Assembly: GCF_008386235.1 (NCBI RefSeq)
Contig: NZ_CP040671.1
Location: 558,001 to 622,000, forward strand
DNA from: Thermosynechococcus sp. CL-1
Lineage (GTDB): Bacteria > Cyanobacteriota > Cyanobacteriia > Thermosynechococcales > Thermosynechococcaceae
Length of the DNA stretch: 64,000 bases
Reading direction: 5' to 3'
Part shown: positions 18,125 through 27,231 of the stretch, one piece after another
How positions within the stretch are numbered: the stretch's first letter is position 1
Layout of the letters: the number at the start of each line of letters is the position of its first letter
Program-made: the position numbers and the translations under genes
Notes under the pieces: generated by a model
The model's input: only the letters and a program-made list of their open reading frames with translations
The model's database searches: none
What the model was told of the DNA's origin: nothing

Positions 18125-18159
18125 TTGACCTCCTCCCCGGCCTGAAGGCTGTAGATTCC
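18125..18159 (-). mobile_element. relic resembling an IS200/IS605-type (TnpB) right end
   Basis: On the minus strand the segment begins GGAATCTACAGCC, folds through a GCC-TTCA-GGC hairpin, and ends CGGGGAGGAGGTCAA. This layout (gaatc, GC hairpin, ggggaggatgtcaa-like tail) is what I know from right ends of IS200/IS605 and IS607 elements carrying tnpB, which also form the 3' end of the guide RNA. No transposase or tnpB remains nearby, so it would be a solo end. Resemblance is from memory, not a search. Confidence 0.4.
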
Positions 18160-18176
18160 TTCTTCCTGCTTTAACT

Positions 18177-18458
18177 TTACGAATGGGAATAGGACCACCA
18201 GCGTCGGCGTCGATAACGACCCTCTCCACCTTCCTCGCCTTCGCCCCATTCACCTCCTTCGGCCATCAGGTAAATGCTGGAGCCAATGGTTCGGTTTTTC
18301 GTAGCAGCGACAGCAGAAGCACTGGCAGCCGGCGCTGGGAACTCATAGGACACCCCTCCCTCTTCAGTACCGGCACTGGGATTGCTGCAACTCGCCATTG
18401 TGCTTGCCAAGCCTAGGGAGACAAATAGGCAGAGGGCTTTTGAACCGTAACTATTCAT
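18177..18458 (-). CDS. small lipoprotein with acidic Gly/Glu and basic tail
   Basis: 93 residues from ATG 18458, set by AAGGAG 7 bases upstream. Signal peptide with lipobox STMASC. The mature part is Pro/Ala-rich, then a Gly-Glu run (GGEWGEGEEGGEG) followed directly by RYRRRRWWSYSHS, giving sharply opposed charges. No family recognised; Gly-Glu-rich stretches occur in some metal-uptake proteins, but that is weak. Lies between the histidine kinase gene and PiuC on the same strand. Confidence 0.6.
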   Translation of the reverse strand: MNSYGSKALCLFVSLGLASTMASCSNPSAGTEEGGVSYEFPAPAASASAVAATKNRTIGSSIYLMAEGGEWGEGEEGGEGRYRRRRWWSYSHS

Positions 18459-18536
18459 AGGTTGCTCCTTGTTCAATGGGCTTTTACCCCATGATTGTGC
18501 TCAAGAAAAGTAACAATCTAGGGAAGGTTGCTGTAC

Positions 18537-19940
18537 TTAGGAGCGGGCGGGGAGCTTGACTGTAAAGGTGGTTCCCTGATGCCGCTGACTCTGGACGTCT
18601 ACCGTGCCCCCATAGTGCTCAACAAGCGCCTTCACCACTGCTAAACCTAGCCCTGAGCCTTGGGCATGGTACAACTGTGCCTCCTGAGAACGCCAAAAGC
18701 GATCAAACACTCGGCAGATGTCTTGGGGAGGAATACCGATGCCAGTATCCTGAACCTCAACAATCGCAAACACGCCCCTTTTTCTGAGATCAATGGTTAC
18801 AGCACCATGGCTAGGGGTATAGTGAAGCGCATTATCTAAAAGATTGCTAAAAATCTCATAAATTTGTTCAGGATTGCCATAGACATAGACATTGGTATCA
18901 CAGTGATAAGTCAGATGAATCTGTTTTTTCTTAGCGCGATCGTACTGTAGCTCAACGAGTGACTCCAATAGCTCATCCAAGTCAACATTGACCCATTGAC
19001 TCTGATCAAGTTTATGATGATCCATACGCGCTAGGAGCAATAGCTGATTGATCAAGGTATTCATCTGGTAACAGGCGGATAAAATTACTTTGAATTTATT
19101 TGATTGGGATGGTTCAAGATTCTTGGAGTATTGCTCTAGCAAGGAAATCGAAGATTGAATTGCCGTTAGGGGATGTCGCAATTGATGGGAGGCATCTGCA
19201 GTGAATTGTTTTAATTGATTGAGTGAAATGAGAATCGGTTGAAGACTTTGATTAGTTAACCAAAATGCTGCCAAAAGGGTAATAATACTAATGCCGAGAA
19301 TATTCAATAGAAAGATAGATTTTAAGTATTCTAGCTCCCGATCTAACTCAGTGGTTGATTCTATGACACAGACATAGCCAATGGCTTGGCGATGAGGCTC
19401 CATTTTGTTTGCTCTGGCATATACCGGCAGAAAGAAATAGCGATATTGATCTTCTTTGACAATTGTTCCAGCGTCAGAAAGATGATTGGGTATACTCACT
19501 TGATCCATCCTTCTGCCTTCATAAACAATTAATTTCTTATCCTTGTCGTACCATTGAACACTCTGAGAAAAATGACTGGGGAAGTTTGTCATGACTTCAT
19601 AGACAGACTCAAAATAATACTTGCCCATTAATTGAGAAACTGTAATTGGTTGCAAGTCTCCTGAAACATTTTTAGGAACATACCCTTTGTATTTTGGTTC
19701 TTTCTTTAACTCTTCATACTCGTGCTGCAGGATTTCCAAGATACTTGCAGACTGGGTGCCTACTTCTTTTAGATGATCGTCGAGTTGATTGTAGCGGTGA
19801 TAAACAATCAGAGAGTAAATTGAGAATGAAGAGATAGATAAAATTCCAGTAATCACCAAAAAGTATATAAAAAATAGGCGATGCCGCAGATTACTAACTC
19901 GGCGATTCAAAGTTGGGATTAAGCCGATAGCCAAAACCAT
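18537..19940 (-). CDS. membrane sensor histidine kinase
   Basis: 467 residues from ATG 19940 (a TTG at 19952 is an alternative); both starts lie inside the upstream response-regulator gene, so the two are translationally coupled. TM helix at about 22-47, a periplasmic domain of about 160 residues, TM2 at about 209-228, then the H box ASHQLRHPLTAIQS with phospho-accepting His near 252, N box LLDNALHYTP, G1 VQDTGIGIPP, F box FDRFWRS and G2 GSGLGLAVV. The H-box Thr is replaced by His (LRHPL). The gene is AT-richer than its neighbours and has no perfect HIP1. Signal unknown; adjacency to iron genes suggests metal or redox stress. Confidence 0.92.
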   Translation of the reverse strand: MVLAIGLIPTLNRRVSNLRHRLFFIYFLVITGILSISSFSIYSLIVYHRYNQLDDHLKEVGTQSASILEILQHEYEELKKEPKYKGYVPKNVSGDLQPITVSQLMGKYYFESVYEVMTNFPSHFSQSVQWYDKDKKLIVYEGRRMDQVSIPNHLSDAGTIVKEDQYRYFFLPVYARANKMEPHRQAIGYVCVIESTTELDRELEYLKSIFLLNILGISIITLLAAFWLTNQSLQPILISLNQLKQFTADASHQLRHPLTAIQSSISLLEQYSKNLEPSQSNKFKVILSACYQMNTLINQLLLLARMDHHKLDQSQWVNVDLDELLESLVELQYDRAKKKQIHLTYHCDTNVYVYGNPEQIYEIFSNLLDNALHYTPSHGAVTIDLRKRGVFAIVEVQDTGIGIPPQDICRVFDRFWRSQEAQLYHAQGSGLGLAVVKALVEHYGGTVDVQSQRHQGTTFTVKLPARS

Positions 19941-20583
19941 AGACAGTTTCAATAAAATTAGGAGGAGCCCCGCCTGCGTTCAGTTTGTGCCGCAGTCTCT
20001 TTAAGTGTACTTTAACGGCTTCTTCCCCTGGCACTTCCTCCAATGACCACGCATGATCGATAATTGCTGAGCGGCTAAGGATGCGACTGCCGTTACGCAA
20101 CAACACCTCCAAAATGGCATACTCTTTGGGGGTCAGCTGGAGCTCTTGGTTGTTATAGGTGACTTTGGCTTTGTCTAGATATAGGGTGAGGGCGCCCCAC
20201 CTAAGGACAGAGGAAAATGGTAGCGACTGACGCCTCAGTAGGGCACGCACCCTAGCCAACAGTTCGGCCAGATCAAAGGGCTTGACTAGGTAGTCATCGG
20301 CGCCGGCATCAAGACCCATGACTTTGTCAGTACTGGTGTCTCGAGCCGTTAGGATCAAAATAGGCAGCTGGTAGGCTCTCTGGCGAAGGATTTGGCACAG
20401 TCTTAGGCCGTCCATGCGCGGTAAGCCTAGATCTAAAATCAGTAGGTCAAAGGCAGTGGCCTCTAAATACTCAAGAGCTGATTCGGCATCATGTACCACT
20501 TCAGGGGTGTAGCGCTGATGGGCCAGGGATTCGGCAATTAAGTTGGCGATGGTTTGATCGTCTTCAACAATTAAAATTTTCAT
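19894..20583 (-). CDS. OmpR/PhoB-family response regulator
   Basis: 229 residues. Receiver domain 1-120 with acidic pocket ED at residues 7-9, phospho-acceptor Asp51 in LLILDLGLPRMDG, and K in LVKPFDLAEL. The C-terminal winged-helix domain has ELQLTPKEYAILEVLLRNG and ends ETVYGFGYRLNP. Closest in style to cyanobacterial RppA/NrsR-like regulators. Overlaps its kinase. First gene of the minus-strand run toward the lipoprotein, dioxygenase and flavodoxin. Confidence 0.93.
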   Translation of the reverse strand: MKILIVEDDQTIANLIAESLAHQRYTPEVVHDAESALEYLEATAFDLLILDLGLPRMDGLRLCQILRQRAYQLPILILTARDTSTDKVMGLDAGADDYLVKPFDLAELLARVRALLRRQSLPFSSVLRWGALTLYLDKAKVTYNNQELQLTPKEYAILEVLLRNGSRILSRSAIIDHAWSLEEVPGEEAVKVHLKRLRHKLNAGGAPPNFIETVYGFGYRLNPNFESPS

Positions 20584-20633
20584 TAAGGCCGGCGGCGTGG
20601 GGACACCCCTGTGTTCGTTGCCGAGCTGTAGGA

Positions 20634-21893
20634 CTAGGTGGTGTACTCGGCATTAATTTTAACGTAATCATAGCTGAGATCACAGCCCCAAGCGACACCT
20701 CGACCACTGCCATGACCAATACTGACTTCAATCACCACCGGATGGTCGAGGGACTGCTGGCCACTGGGATCGCTACTAGCGGCGGCTTGATTGACTAAGT
20801 AGGCATTGGCAGCGGCGCGATCGAAGGGTAAGGGTTGACCGTGGCGCATCATGGCAATCCCCCCAAGGGAAATGGCCAGATTACTGGCATCAAAGGGCAC
20901 CCCAGCGCGGCCAGCAGCGGCGGCAATGCGTCCCCAGTTGGGATCCCGTCCATAGATGGCTGATTTGACGAGCATTGAACCCGCAATGGTTCTGGCCACT
21001 TGACGGGCAGCGGCATCATCACTAGCACCACTCACCTGAACTTCAATGAGACAGGTCGCCCCCTCGCCATCACGGGCGATCGCCTTCGCTAAATGGACAC
21101 AGACCGCCGTTAACATTTCCTCAAGGCGGCTGGCCGCTGCGCCCGGCTCCGTAATCGCAGGGGTACGCGATTGTCCATTGGCCAAAGCAATCACACTGTC
21201 ATTGGTGCTGGTATCACCATCAACGGTAATTTGATTGAAGGAGCGATCGCAGGCGCGTTGGAGCATCTCCTGCCACAGATGGGGCGACACAGCAGCATCG
21301 CAGGTAATAAAGGCCAGCATCGTTGCCATATTCGGGTGAATCATCCCTGACCCCTTGGCCATGCCACCAATGCGAATGGTTTGCCCCTCCCACTCGGCTT
21401 CGAGGGCAATTTGCTTGGGCACCAAGTCTGTGGTTAGAATGGCTCGGGCAGCCGCCTCTCCACCGCCATCACTCAAGTTTGCCGTTAGCGTTGGCAGCGC
21501 TTGGCGCATCTTTTCAAGGGGAATGGGTTGACCAATGACCCCCGTCGAAGCCACGAGCACCATCTCTGGACTCACCCCCAAGGCCGTTGCCACCATATCC
21601 GCTTGGGCTAAAACCGCCTGCCAGCCCTGTTCTCCCGTAGCCGCATTGGCCTGACCCGAATTACACAAAATCGCCTGCGCCGCTCCCTTCGTTTGTAACC
21701 GCTGACGACAGTAGGTGACAGGTGCCGCACACATGTGGTTCGTCGTAAATACCCCAGCGGCGATCGCCGGCACATCGGAAACAATCAAGGCCAAATCCAG
21801 TGCCCCTGAAGCTTTGAGTCCTGCCGCAATGCCCGCAGCTCGATAGCCTTTGGCGGCAGTCACACCACCCGTAATCTGTTGCCAGTGGCTCAT
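20634..21893 (-). CDS. argJ: glutamate N-acetyltransferase / amino-acid acetyltransferase ArgJ
   Basis: Bifunctional enzyme of the cyclic arginine pathway (ornithine acetyltransferase and N-acetylglutamate synthase). 419 residues, full length. Self-cleavage site is in KGSGMIHPNMATMLAFITCD, where the Thr after Ala-Met/Met-Ala becomes the nucleophile of the beta chain. Ends AEYTT, the conserved C-terminus. ATG 21893. Separate from its neighbours by about 50-80 bp. Confidence 0.96.
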   Translation of the reverse strand: MSHWQQITGGVTAAKGYRAAGIAAGLKASGALDLALIVSDVPAIAAGVFTTNHMCAAPVTYCRQRLQTKGAAQAILCNSGQANAATGEQGWQAVLAQADMVATALGVSPEMVLVASTGVIGQPIPLEKMRQALPTLTANLSDGGGEAAARAILTTDLVPKQIALEAEWEGQTIRIGGMAKGSGMIHPNMATMLAFITCDAAVSPHLWQEMLQRACDRSFNQITVDGDTSTNDSVIALANGQSRTPAITEPGAAASRLEEMLTAVCVHLAKAIARDGEGATCLIEVQVSGASDDAAARQVARTIAGSMLVKSAIYGRDPNWGRIAAAAGRAGVPFDASNLAISLGGIAMMRHGQPLPFDRAAANAYLVNQAAASSDPSGQQSLDHPVVIEVSIGHGSGRGVAWGCDLSYDYVKINAEYTT

Positions 21894-21973
21894 AGCGTCG
21901 TCAATAAGAGAATCGTTGCGATTATATCAAGGGTCTTTCCCAAAACAGCGACTGTTAAGGTTTTTGCAGAAGT

Positions 21974-22561
21974 CTAGGGGAAAATACGACTCAAGGGGAG
22001 CTGTTGTTCAGTGATCGGCAGGGCGATCGCTCCCGTCGCGGGCACAATTCGCCGATTCAAATACCCAAAGGTTGTCGGTGTAATTTGCGCTGGTTCACTA
22101 TAGGCTTCGAGAGTGCGATCCACCAAGTTAAAAAGCCAGTAGTGGGGAATCCCTGCCTCGGCATAGAGCATCAATTTCACAGTGCGATCGTACTCTAGGG
22201 AAGAGTCCGCCACCTCAATTAGCAATTGCACTGCCGCTGCTGTCGGATGCGCCGTGGCGTAATCATCCTCCCGATTGTCGACAAGGGTAATGTCTGGCTC
22301 AGGTTCACTGTGATCTGCAATTACAATCGGCGATTGACAGCGTAGGGTTGCCCGCTCACCCACCATTGGCATTAAGACCCGCAGGAGTCGGGTGATACAG
22401 GTTTCGTGGGCTGTCCCCTTAGCCGCCATCTTAATCAGTTCCCCCCGCACTAATTCGATGGGATCATCCTCGCCCAAAAAGCCGAGTTCAGCTAAACGGT
22501 GATAGTCCTCAATGCGGAAGTGCAGCGGGGATGGTGTTAATGTGCGGGTCGTCGGGTTCAT
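21974..22561 (-). CDS. Uma2-family (DUF820) PD-(D/E)XK-like protein
   Basis: 195 residues. Uma2 proteins have a restriction-endonuclease fold and are hugely expanded in cyanobacteria; function mostly unknown. Core residues visible: EPEPDITLVDNR, then QLLIEVADSSLEYDRTVKLMLY giving the D-ExK-like pattern (here ExAx...K), and IPHYWLFNLVDRTLEAY. Starts 6 bp after ppc ends, so likely read through from ppc. A second, different Uma2 is at 33476. Confidence 0.85.
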   Translation of the reverse strand: MNPTTRTLTPSPLHFRIEDYHRLAELGFLGEDDPIELVRGELIKMAAKGTAHETCITRLLRVLMPMVGERATLRCQSPIVIADHSEPEPDITLVDNREDDYATAHPTAAAVQLLIEVADSSLEYDRTVKLMLYAEAGIPHYWLFNLVDRTLEAYSEPAQITPTTFGYLNRRIVPATGAIALPITEQQLPLSRIFP

Positions 22562-22567
22562 GATTGT

Positions 22568-25500
22568 TTAGCCCGTATTGCGCATACCTGCCGCCACACC
22601 ATTGATCGTCAAGAGAGCGCCCCGCAGCAACTCACCCCGGCCATAGCGGGAGCGGAGAATCGCCCCAGAGGTGGTTTGGCTGTTGTGCTGGCGTAGCCGT
22701 TTCAGGAGAGATACTTGCAGGAACCCCAAGGGAACAATGGTGCGATTGCGCAGTTGCACCGATCGCTGGAGCGCCGGATCCCCATCGAGTAGCCGCTCAT
22801 GGCCAGTAATCGTGAGCACCAGTTCCGTGGTCAGGCGATGTTCCTGAGCAATCTGATCGTAGAGGCGGAAAAAGGCTTCACGGTTTTGGGGTTGGCTGAG
22901 TTCTTGGACATAGTAGCGGGCAATCTCTAGATCCACTTTGGCAAGGGTCATCTCAACTTTGGAGATCACCATGCGGAAGAAGGGCCATTTGTAGTAAAAG
23001 TAGCGCAACAGGGAGAGATGCTCAGCGGGTTTTTCCTCAAGGAATTCCTTCAGGGCAGTGCCCACACCATACCAAGCCGGCAGCAGGAAACGGGTTTGCG
23101 TCCAACTAAAGACCCAAGGAATTGCCCGCAAACTCTCAAGGGTTTTCTTACCTCCCCGCCGCGTGGGTCGGGAGCTAATTTGCAGTTGGCTAATTTCTTG
23201 AATCGGAGTAACTTCGTTAAAGAATTCAATGAATTCTGGCTGCTCATAGATGAGATGGCGATAGCATTGGCGCGATCGCGTGGCCAGCTCCTCCATAATC
23301 TCGTGCCAAGGCCCAATTTCATCAATACTACTGCGCAGCAAACTCGCCTGAATCACGGCTGTGGCCACTGTTTCGAGGTTAAAGAGCGCCAATTCCGGCA
23401 ATGAGTATTTAGAGGCCAACACCTCGCCCTGCTCAGTAATCTTGATTCGTCCTTTGATCGTTTGCTCTGGCTGTGCCAAAATGGCTGCGTAGGCAGGCCC
23501 ACCCCCCCGTCCCACAGAGCCACCCCGGCCGTGGAAAATCCGCAGTTGGAAGCCAAAGTTTTCAGCAATTTTTTGGAGCCGTTGTTGTGCCTTATAAATT
23601 TCCCAGTTGCTACTGAGGAAGCCCGAATCTTTGTTGCTGTCGGAATAGCCCAGCATCACCTCTTGCAGAAAGGGGGTACTGTGGCTGCCCAAATAGCTAT
23701 GGCAAAAGGGCAAAGAAAAGAGTTCCGTCAGCACTGCGGGGGCGTGTTTGAGGTCTTCAACCGTCTCAAAGAGGGGAATCGCCTGTAGGGTACTGGTGCC
23801 TGTGGCGGGATCAAACAGTCCAGCCTCCTTGGCAAAGAGCAGCACCTCCAAGAGATCACTGACCTCGTGGCTCATGCTGATGATGTAGGTATTGCACAAA
23901 TCCGTGCCAAACTCTTGTTGGAGTTGTCGCACCATACGGAACGTTTCAATGATTTCATTGGTGCGATCGCTAAAGGGGAGTTCCCCCGGAATCAAGGGGC
24001 GACGGGTGGAAAGTTCACTGAGGAGCCAGCGAGTGCGCTCCGTTTCCGACAATTCCGTATAGGGACAGGGGAGAATGCCCAAATAGGCGGTAATTTCATT
24101 AAGCGCCTCAGCGTGACAGGTGCTTTCTTGGCGAATATCCAAGGCTGCCAAATTAAAGCCAAAAACCTCCACTTGGCAAATCAAATCATCCAGTTCGCGG
24201 CAGGCCAGTCCCGTTTCCTTCAGGTTACGCTGAATCAGCAGCAGCTCTGCCAAGAATTCTTGACCGTGGCGGTAAAACTGTCCATTATTTAGCTCTTCCG
24301 CATCATTGCGGCGAATGCAGTAGGTTTGCAGCGCTCGGTTGCGATCGCGGGTATTTTGCAACCGTTTGAGCACATAGGTGAGTTTCAGACGGTAGGGTTC
24401 CTGCCGATAGCGCACCGCATACTGGTCATAGACGCTAGGGAGTTGCCGTTGATCCTGCTCAAGGGAATCCAGTAAATCCGGCAGCACATCACACCAGTGC
24501 AGGGACAAGCTCAGCAGATTAATCAACCGCTCAACGGATTTAATGTACTCCTCAAGAACTAAGTTGCGCTGATAGCAGGCGGTTTGCCACGTCACTTCCG
24601 GTGTCACGTAGGGATTACCATCGCGATCGCCCCCCACCCAAGAGCCAAAGCGACAGAAATTGTGCCGCGGGGGCTGCAAATAGGGAAATGTTTCATGGAG
24701 CGATTGCTCAAGGCGGCGATAGAGCTTGGGAATGACGGCAAAAATGACCTCTTTGAAGTAGTGGAGCGTGTATTCCACCTCATCGAGCACTTCGGGCTTA
24801 AATTGGTGCAGTTCATCGGTGCGCCACCAGAGGCGAATTTCTTCCATCAGTTGTGCCCGCAGGGTTTGGGCATTCCAGTCTGTCAGGTGCGGAGAAGCCC
24901 CCTCTAGCACATCCAGTTGCTCGAGTAAGCGGGCAACCCGCCGCTGCTTATCGCGAATCGTTTGCCGCACAATTTCCGTCGGGTGAGCGGTGAAAACCAA
25001 CTTTATGTCGAGTTGATCCAGCAGCTTTTGAATATGGCGCGGCGGTACATTCAGTGTATGCAGCCGCGGAAAAAGCCAAGCAAAAGAACCATACTGCTGA
25101 GTGGCCGGAATGGCTTCGTAGAGACTATGCTCTAGGCGTTCACTCGGCCCACTGCGCACGTCCGTTGCATTGGCAGCATTATGGGGCAAGGGAAAGCCTT
25201 CACCACTGACACCGGAAATCGGTTCACTCATGACACTGCGGCGTTGCAATCCCTCTTGGGCAGCTCGTTCACGATTATATTGTTGCTCGTAGTGCTGCTC
25301 AACAATGTTGATAATTTGAAAGTACAGGTTAAAGGCACGGGCAGCGCGAATCGCTTGATTCAGTTCTAGGGACTCAATGACCTTCAGGAGTTCTCCCTCT
25401 GGGGCATGGAGGGCATGACCTTCCGGCGAAGAGAGGGCACCCAAGCGCCGCAGTAGATCAACTAATTCCTGACCCGATTCTGCCGCCAAGACATCTACCA

Positions 25501-25603
25501 AGACCTCTTCCACCAGTCGCAAACGTGCCTGTAGGGTGCGAGCTGCTAAACTTTCACTTTCAATCAAGCGATCGCGATTGGTCGCATCGAGGACTGATGT
25601 CAT
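22568..25603 (-). CDS. ppc: phosphoenolpyruvate carboxylase
   Basis: Fixes bicarbonate onto PEP to make oxaloacetate. From ATG 25603 the protein has 1,011 residues, the length I recall for the T. vulcanus enzyme; an upstream in-frame start would add six. Catalytic His is in [12 protein letters not shown] near residue 207, [12 protein letters not shown]-type core segments follow, the glycine loop is [14 protein letters not shown], and it ends MRNTG, the conserved C-terminal tail for PEP carboxylase allostery. No N-terminal Ser phosphorylation site of the plant type is evident. Confidence 0.97.
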   Translation of the reverse strand: MTSVLDATNRDRLIESESLAARTLQARLRLVEEVLVDVLAAESGQELVDLLRRLGALSSPEGHALHAPEGELLKVIESLELNQAIRAARAFNLYFQIINIVEQHYEQQYNRERAAQEGLQRRSVMSEPISGVSGEGFPLPHNAANATDVRSGPSERLEHSLYEAIPATQQYGSFAWLFPRLHTLNVPPRHIQKLLDQLDIKLVFTAHPTEIVRQTIRDKQRRVARLLEQLDVLEGASPHLTDWNAQTLRAQLMEEIRLWWRTDELHQFKPEVLDEVEYTLHYFKEVIFAVIPKLYRRLEQSLHETFPYLQPPRHNFCRFGSWVGGDRDGNPYVTPEVTWQTACYQRNLVLEEYIKSVERLINLLSLSLHWCDVLPDLLDSLEQDQRQLPSVYDQYAVRYRQEPYRLKLTYVLKRLQNTRDRNRALQTYCIRRNDAEELNNGQFYRHGQEFLAELLLIQRNLKETGLACRELDDLICQVEVFGFNLAALDIRQESTCHAEALNEITAYLGILPCPYTELSETERTRWLLSELSTRRPLIPGELPFSDRTNEIIETFRMVRQLQQEFGTDLCNTYIISMSHEVSDLLEVLLFAKEAGLFDPATGTSTLQAIPLFETVEDLKHAPAVLTELFSLPFCHSYLGSHSTPFLQEVMLGYSDSNKDSGFLSSNWEIYKAQQRLQKIAENFGFQLRIFHGRGGSVGRGGGPAYAAILAQPEQTIKGRIKITEQGEVLASKYSLPELALFNLETVATAVIQASLLRSSIDEIGPWHEIMEELATRSRQCYRHLIYEQPEFIEFFNEVTPIQEISQLQISSRPTRRGGKKTLESLRAIPWVFSWTQTRFLLPAWYGVGTALKEFLEEKPAEHLSLLRYFYYKWPFFRMVISKVEMTLAKVDLEIARYYVQELSQPQNREAFFRLYDQIAQEHRLTTELVLTITGHERLLDGDPALQRSVQLRNRTIVPLGFLQVSLLKRLRQHNSQTTSGAILRSRYGRGELLRGALLTINGVAAGMRNTG

Positions 25604-25705
25604 ATTTACCCCAGTCTGCAAACATAATACTCCCTACTTTACCCAATCCTGAGCTAGGGCAGTACAACAATTGATAACAGGCGTATTAAGGATTTATTAA
25701 CAGTT

Positions 25706-27205
25706 CTAATCTTTTTTGCTGCTGAGAATCAGTTCTAGGTGTTGCAAGCGATCGCGCACGCCATAATTCACCAAAGTCATGCTTTGTAGACGTTCCAACC
25801 AACCAGCACTAATGCCATTGAGATACTGAAGTAGCGGCCAACGCTGGCTCAAGGGAGCAAATAGCTGTGGCCAACGGGCATAGACCAGCCCACGAATCCC
25901 TTGCCGCTGTCGCAGGAGGTTCTCCGGCAGCCAAGACACGTTTTTATGCTGGCTAGGGGACAGTACCGATAGGGAGGATGCCAAGATCAGGCGATCGCCC
26001 CGTTGCTCATAGGCCGCGGCCACATCAGAGACCAAGCCTTCACTGGTCTGCGGGTCAAGAATTAATTTCACCCAAGCAGTGACGGGTTCTTTATTCAAGA
26101 CCAAGCGATTCACCGCATAGCCATTGGCCCGGGCAAGATCATCCAATTGTTGCAGCACAGTTGCCGCCTCTGGGGTATTGCGCGTCTGCCACCACCATTG
26201 CCACTGTTCATCGCCTTGGCGCCAAAGGGCAAGGCTAAAGCGATCGCTGGCCAAGGGAAAAATTTGCCTCGTCACGTCCAGCGGTATCTCTGCCGTCAAA
26301 TCCCGCAGCAGTTGGCTGGCAATCTCATCCCCTTGGGGCGTTCTGCCAAAGCGGTAGTCTGCCAAAGCCTCGGTGAGTTGGCTATAGCCCTCTGGCAAGT
26401 GGGAACCCGCAACCACCACCGTCGGCAGCGGTTCTTGGGCACGGAGGAACTCAAGGTCAAGGGGATCAGCAGCCAATGTCGGATCACTGGTGCGGTGCAG
26501 CAGCGTTTCCAGATGCAGCTCGTTGTTTTGCGCCTTCACAGCCAACAGCAGGCGATCGTAGGTGGGTGCCAGTTCGCGATCCTCACGACTTAGGGATTGC
26601 AGGTTGACATAGTAGAGGGCCGTAGGTTGAGTGTCTAATTGAGGTCGCGCCGCTTGATAAAAACTCAAACCCGCCAGATTGCCATCCCCAGTCACCGCTG
26701 ACCCCAAGCTAGCGATCATGGTCTCCACATCGGCAGCGAGGAGCAGGCGATCGCCCAGCCGTGCCGTCACCAAGTCCTTACCCACTTGGAGGGGGATATT
26801 TTGATAGACTTGCGCCTCAAAAGGATGGCTCTGCCAGTAGGTCTCTAAGAAAGCCGTTGCTGCGTCTGGGCGCTTCAGGGGCAGAATCCACAACTGCCGC
26901 GGGGATGGACACACTTCAGAACAGGGGAACTGGGCAACCGTCACCCCCTCTCCTACCCAAGTACTGACCTCAGACCACGACCAGCCCCAATCAGCCAGTT
27001 GGGATGTCCAAAAACGCTCCCAAAAAAAGCGCAGCGGATCGCTACTGGGACGTTGATTGAGCTTGAGGACACTCTGGGCTTGGCGGGGGACAAAGATCAG
27101 GTCATCGCTATCGGCAGCGGAGGCTGGCTGGCCACAGGTTAGAACCCACCAGCAGAGGATAAAGACCAAAAACGATGACCATAGCGATCGATGGTGCGGT
27201 TGCAT
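25706..27205 (-). CDS. DUF3352 family exported or membrane-anchored protein
   Basis: 499 residues from ATG 27205, set by GAGGG 5 bases upstream. N-terminal hydrophobic segment SLWSSFLVFILCWWVLTC followed by GQPASAAD gives a signal peptide or anchor. The rest matches the cyanobacterial DUF3352 pattern (VPRQAQSVLKLNQRP, then repeats like GDRLLLAADVETM and GDRLILASSLSVL). Function unknown. Starts 26 bp after the prk stop, same strand, so prk and this gene are probably cotranscribed. Confidence 0.8.
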   Translation of the reverse strand: MQPHHRSLWSSFLVFILCWWVLTCGQPASAADSDDLIFVPRQAQSVLKLNQRPSSDPLRFFWERFWTSQLADWGWSWSEVSTWVGEGVTVAQFPCSEVCPSPRQLWILPLKRPDAATAFLETYWQSHPFEAQVYQNIPLQVGKDLVTARLGDRLLLAADVETMIASLGSAVTGDGNLAGLSFYQAARPQLDTQPTALYYVNLQSLSREDRELAPTYDRLLLAVKAQNNELHLETLLHRTSDPTLAADPLDLEFLRAQEPLPTVVVAGSHLPEGYSQLTEALADYRFGRTPQGDEIASQLLRDLTAEIPLDVTRQIFPLASDRFSLALWRQGDEQWQWWWQTRNTPEAATVLQQLDDLARANGYAVNRLVLNKEPVTAWVKLILDPQTSEGLVSDVAAAYEQRGDRLILASSLSVLSPSQHKNVSWLPENLLRQRQGIRGLVYARWPQLFAPLSQRWPLLQYLNGISAGWLERLQSMTLVNYGVRDRLQHLELILSSKKD

Positions 27206-27231
27206 CAGTGCCCTCAATGTGGCAGGCCAAA

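Noticed and set aside
23018-24292. Several 100-140-residue plus-strand frames opposite ppc
   Set aside because: Entirely within a full-length PEP carboxylase gene whose every motif is intact.
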